The notes below the pieces were generated by a model, which did no database searches, was not told where the DNA came from, and saw only the letters and a list, made by a program, of their open reading frames with translations. Shown piece by piece: positions 61,501-64,000 of a stretch of DNA of 64,000 nucleotides (positions are counted from its first letter, which is position 1; each line of letters starts with the position of its first letter). Position numbers and translations under genes: made by a program. Source of the stretch: Dillenia suffruticosa (Eukaryota > Streptophyta > Magnoliopsida > Dilleniales > Dilleniaceae); contig JAVTVX010000015.1 of assembly GCA_033439265.1 (NCBI GenBank), forward strand, positions 10,001-74,000. The letters run 5' to 3'.

Positions 61501-62995
61501 GGAAGCACCTTTTCAACGGGTACCTTCAGCATTCTTGCTACCTTATGATTGATGGAGTTAAGGGAAGATTTGTTATCAATAAGGATCATTACTTCCTTAT
61601 CGTCAATACGGGCTTAAGTGCGTATGGTCTTCAAGCCTTGCACTTTGACTAGGGCATGAATGGATATAGAGGGCTCATCCTCTACATCGATCTCATCTTC
61701 ATTTTCTTCTGCTAGTTCATTTACAGACTCAAGATCCACCTTTTCATTTGTGGGTTCGATCATGAAGAGCTTTGGATGTTTGCACTTGTGACTCAGTGTG
61801 AACTTTTCATCACAATTAAAACATAGGCTCTTGGCTCGCCTAGCCTCTATCTTAATATATGTAAGTCTTTTCACTCCTTGGGATGGTAATGCCTTGCTTG
61901 TTGTGTGTTGTGACATGGATCTAGAGGAGTTCAATTTAGAGAATGAACTAGAGGGTGCTGTATCTCTTGACATTTTGGATGATTGTAGGCAGACACTCCT
62001 CTGAATCTCTTGAATTTGATCATCTTTAATTCGAGCGATCTCTTATGCTTTAATGAGTGTCTTCAACCAATGAAACATGACTTTGGTTGCTAATTCCATC
62101 TTGAGACCTCCAATTAATGCCCTGATGAAGGCTTTCTCCGACCATCTCACAAGAGTTGAGATCCTTTCAAATTCCCTTTGATACTCACGAAAGGATGAAT
62201 TTTGCTTGAGCCAAGTACGAGCTTCTTCATAATCCATATATTTGGTATCTCCAAACCTCTTGGCTATCTCCTTGCATAGCCTTTCCCAGTTAATTCTTTT
62301 TTTCCAAGTTTAGTATCTTTCCTTCAACCATGAGTACTATAGTTGTGATTCGCCCTCAAGATAAAAACTTGTTATACATACTTTCCTCTCTATTTCAGCT
62401 GGGTAATAGCTGAAATAAGTGTTAGCTTTGGCAACCCAAGTGGTAGGATCATCGTCCTAAAATTTAGAAAATTCTTGGTGGGGTTGGATAGCCCTTCGCC
62501 TTACTTTTGTGGTGCTTCATTTTCACTTCCACTTGAGAATGGCTCCTCACCACACTCTTCAACTTCAACAATGGATGATGCTGGAGTTGGTGGAATGCGA
62601 AAAGGAGGAGTAGCCATTTCCTCAATGTTAGGAGCTGGTCGATTATGAGATCGATGGGTTTCCTTGCTCTGCCCCATTGCAGGTTGTCTTTCCAACGGCA
62701 TGTTTTGAAGCATAGTAATGATATTGGCCATACTTTTGCTCAAGAAGAGCAAGACACTGGTTGGTTTCTTATTGGGACACGTGGGTGGCTTCGTTGGACC
62801 TCAAGAGTTTCAAGCCTCTCTTTTTGAGTGGGAACTTTTTCGGCCATGGAGGAGCATGGAGTTGGACAATATATAGGTAAGAAAATGGTAGAATGGATAC
62901 TGGGTACACTCTGAATGAGAGCACAAGTTGTGGGGACTCCACCCGTAAAGGATTGGACGATGGCATGAGTAGCGGCTAGTTTGCGTGTGGTTTCG

Positions 62996-63563
62996 TGAAG
63001 TGGATGGGTTGTAGGTAGTATGCACCTTACTTCGCAGCACCTATGTCTTATGAAGAAGGCTAGCTAGGTGAGGAAAGGTTTGATGGATGTACAGTTAAGG
63101 GACTTGGATATAAATCGGTGATGTGCGAATCATGGGTACACTACTTTGCACATAAAGGATCACTTAAGTAGTGTTGAACTTATGGACAGCACTTGCTTTT
63201 CCTCAGCCCTAAGGATAGAAAACTCTCTCTATGAAATGGTCTGAAATGTTATTGCTCAAATGTGATGCCTTTGGCTTGTGGAGGGCATACCTATTTATAA
63301 GCTTTAAGGGAGAGGAAAGTACAAGGGCCATTTTAGATCTTAACCATACATCTAAGAGGCTCTGGATCTCTCTCACAAATGCCTATTCCTGAATATAACT
63401 CTTGAGTTTTTTTTTTTTTTTTACTATTCTAGGATACAACTCCTGGAATTCTAGTATGTGCTCCCTGTATTTTATCTTTTTGTTTGCTTTGAGACTCTTA
63501 GCATTTTGGCTTCCACAAACCTACTCCTTTATTTACTCCTACGTGTATATCTAAACTTCCTTT
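62996..63563 (-). repeat. 5' LTR of gypsy element
   Basis: Partner of 57966-58535 at almost equal length. An extra T-run (about 63409-63422) is present here. A clear primer-binding site was not recognised next to it. Confidence 0.8.
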
Positions 63564-63631
63564 TTTTCTTCCTACTGCCTATATATAGGCCGGGTGCTTG
63601 GACACTATGATGCCTAAGTGCTCGAGCTCCC

Positions 63632-63811
63632 GATGTTGGGGCTCCTTGTGATAGGGCTCTCGGTGCTGAGGCTACCAGTGCTGGGGGCTTTTGGTATTAG
63701 GACTCTCAGTGTTGTGGTTCCCGGTGCTGGGGTTCCTGGTACTGGGGCTCTCTATGCTAGAGCTCCTGGTGCTAGGGTTCTCAGTGCTAGGGCTCTGAGT
63801 GGTGGGGCTCC
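63632..63811. repeat. 15-bp GC-richer minisatellite (~12 copies)
   Basis: Units such as GTGCTAGGGCTCTGA, GTGGTGGGGCTCCCA and GTGCTGGGGTTCCTG follow one another at 15-bp spacing, with a few 16-17-bp units at the left. Because 15 is a multiple of three, it gives an open frame with a five-residue periodic pattern on the plus strand, which is not taken as a gene. Confidence 0.85.
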
Positions 63812-64000
63812 CAGTATCTCTATGTTATCCGTAAGAACATGCCAAGTAGTTACTTGTCGTACCCTCTCTCGAGTGTTGTACAAGACCTTTCTAAGATCTG
63901 TCACTCTATTTCCCAACTGCCAACGTAAGCTCCCCCCCGAGATTCCCAAAATATTAAGAGGCCTCTCCAAAATAGAGAACAACTAGGAGGCTGCCTGCAA
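63812..64000. other. window edge, no gene recognised
   Basis: Short unclassified sequence after the minisatellite. Confidence 0.4.

Larger units (their letters stand above)
57966..63563 (-). mobile_element. Ty3/gypsy retrotransposon, full-length layout, degenerate
   Basis: Minus-strand order: 5' LTR about 63563-62996; gag from about 62850 (MAEKVPTQKERLETLEV), with a zinc knuckle CFNCDEKFTLSHKC near 61800-61850; protease about 61590-61356; reverse transcriptase about 61060-60300 ([14 protein letters not shown]; catalytic box FFDGILV instead of FFDDILV; YVGHIIVTNGVQVDLKKIEA; LTSYYRKFVKGY); RNase H about 60200-59890 (ILTDHQSLK); integrase about 59525-58620 (MTMDIIEELPTSNG, LHGVPRSIIIDWD, TDGQTEITNQ); and a GPY-type end (KYYGPYLITAKYGKLAYKDL, IQVHPVFYISWLRR). 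3' LTR about 58535-57966. Many stops and frameshifts; the LTR pair is clearly diverged. No chromodomain was seen. Not able to move. Confidence 0.9.

Noticed and set aside
63618..63986. 122-codon plus-strand frame
   Set aside because: It is kept open by the 15-bp minisatellite; the composition is periodic and no domain is seen.

Overview
The window is nuclear DNA from a flowering plant, most likely a woody, repeat-rich eudicot. The evidence is spliced genes of typical plant families (calnexin, a PLS-class PPR protein, an EF-hand mitochondrial carrier, a SURNod19 protein), GT-AG introns, AT-rich spacers, and plant-type gypsy, RTE, L1, SINE and TRIM elements. All five intact protein genes lie on the minus strand.

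Layout, left to right. 1-7.8 kb: a broken PP28/PDAP1-like gene (+), an L1-type LINE scrap, the 3' end of a chromodomain gypsy element (-), and a complete tRNA-derived SINE with target-site duplications. 7.9-10.4 kb: six-exon calnexin gene (539 aa) with an exact ERSE box upstream. 12.1-18.4 kb: a gypsy element with two LTRs that keeps gag-protease, has lost reverse transcriptase and integrase, and carries an antisense coiled-coil reading frame. 19.5-20.1 kb: two-exon gene for a small MLRQ/NDUFA4-like membrane protein. 21.0-22.2 kb: a 1.2 kb miniature LTR element. 22.2-28.9 kb: a second element of the gag-protease plus antisense-ORF type, in the opposite orientation, with an internal 66-bp tandem array related to its own LTR. 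30.2-31.9 kb: intronless PPR gene, then a tRNA-Ser(UGA) relic. 35.0-41.1 kb: four-exon mitochondrial ATP-Mg/Pi carrier gene. 43.3-52.1 kb: four-exon SURNod19 gene whose second intron holds an RTE-clade LINE. 52.5-64 kb: a transposon-like AT-rich block, a 1.7 kb A-rich repeat tract, a LINE fragment, an old 5.6 kb gypsy element and a 15-bp minisatellite.

The order calnexin - PPR - ATP-Mg/Pi carrier - Nod19 matches, as I remember it, Arabidopsis At5g61790-At5g61820. The genes would therefore be an old collinear block opened up by transposons, not a functional cluster. Calnexin acts in ER folding, the carrier in mitochondrial adenine nucleotide exchange, the PPR protein probably in organelle RNA editing, and the Nod19 protein at a membrane or outside the cell. 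I found no previously undescribed system. The most unusual items are the paired non-autonomous gypsy elements with antisense ORFs, the LTR-derived array, two poly(A)-only insertion scars, and the A-rich tract.
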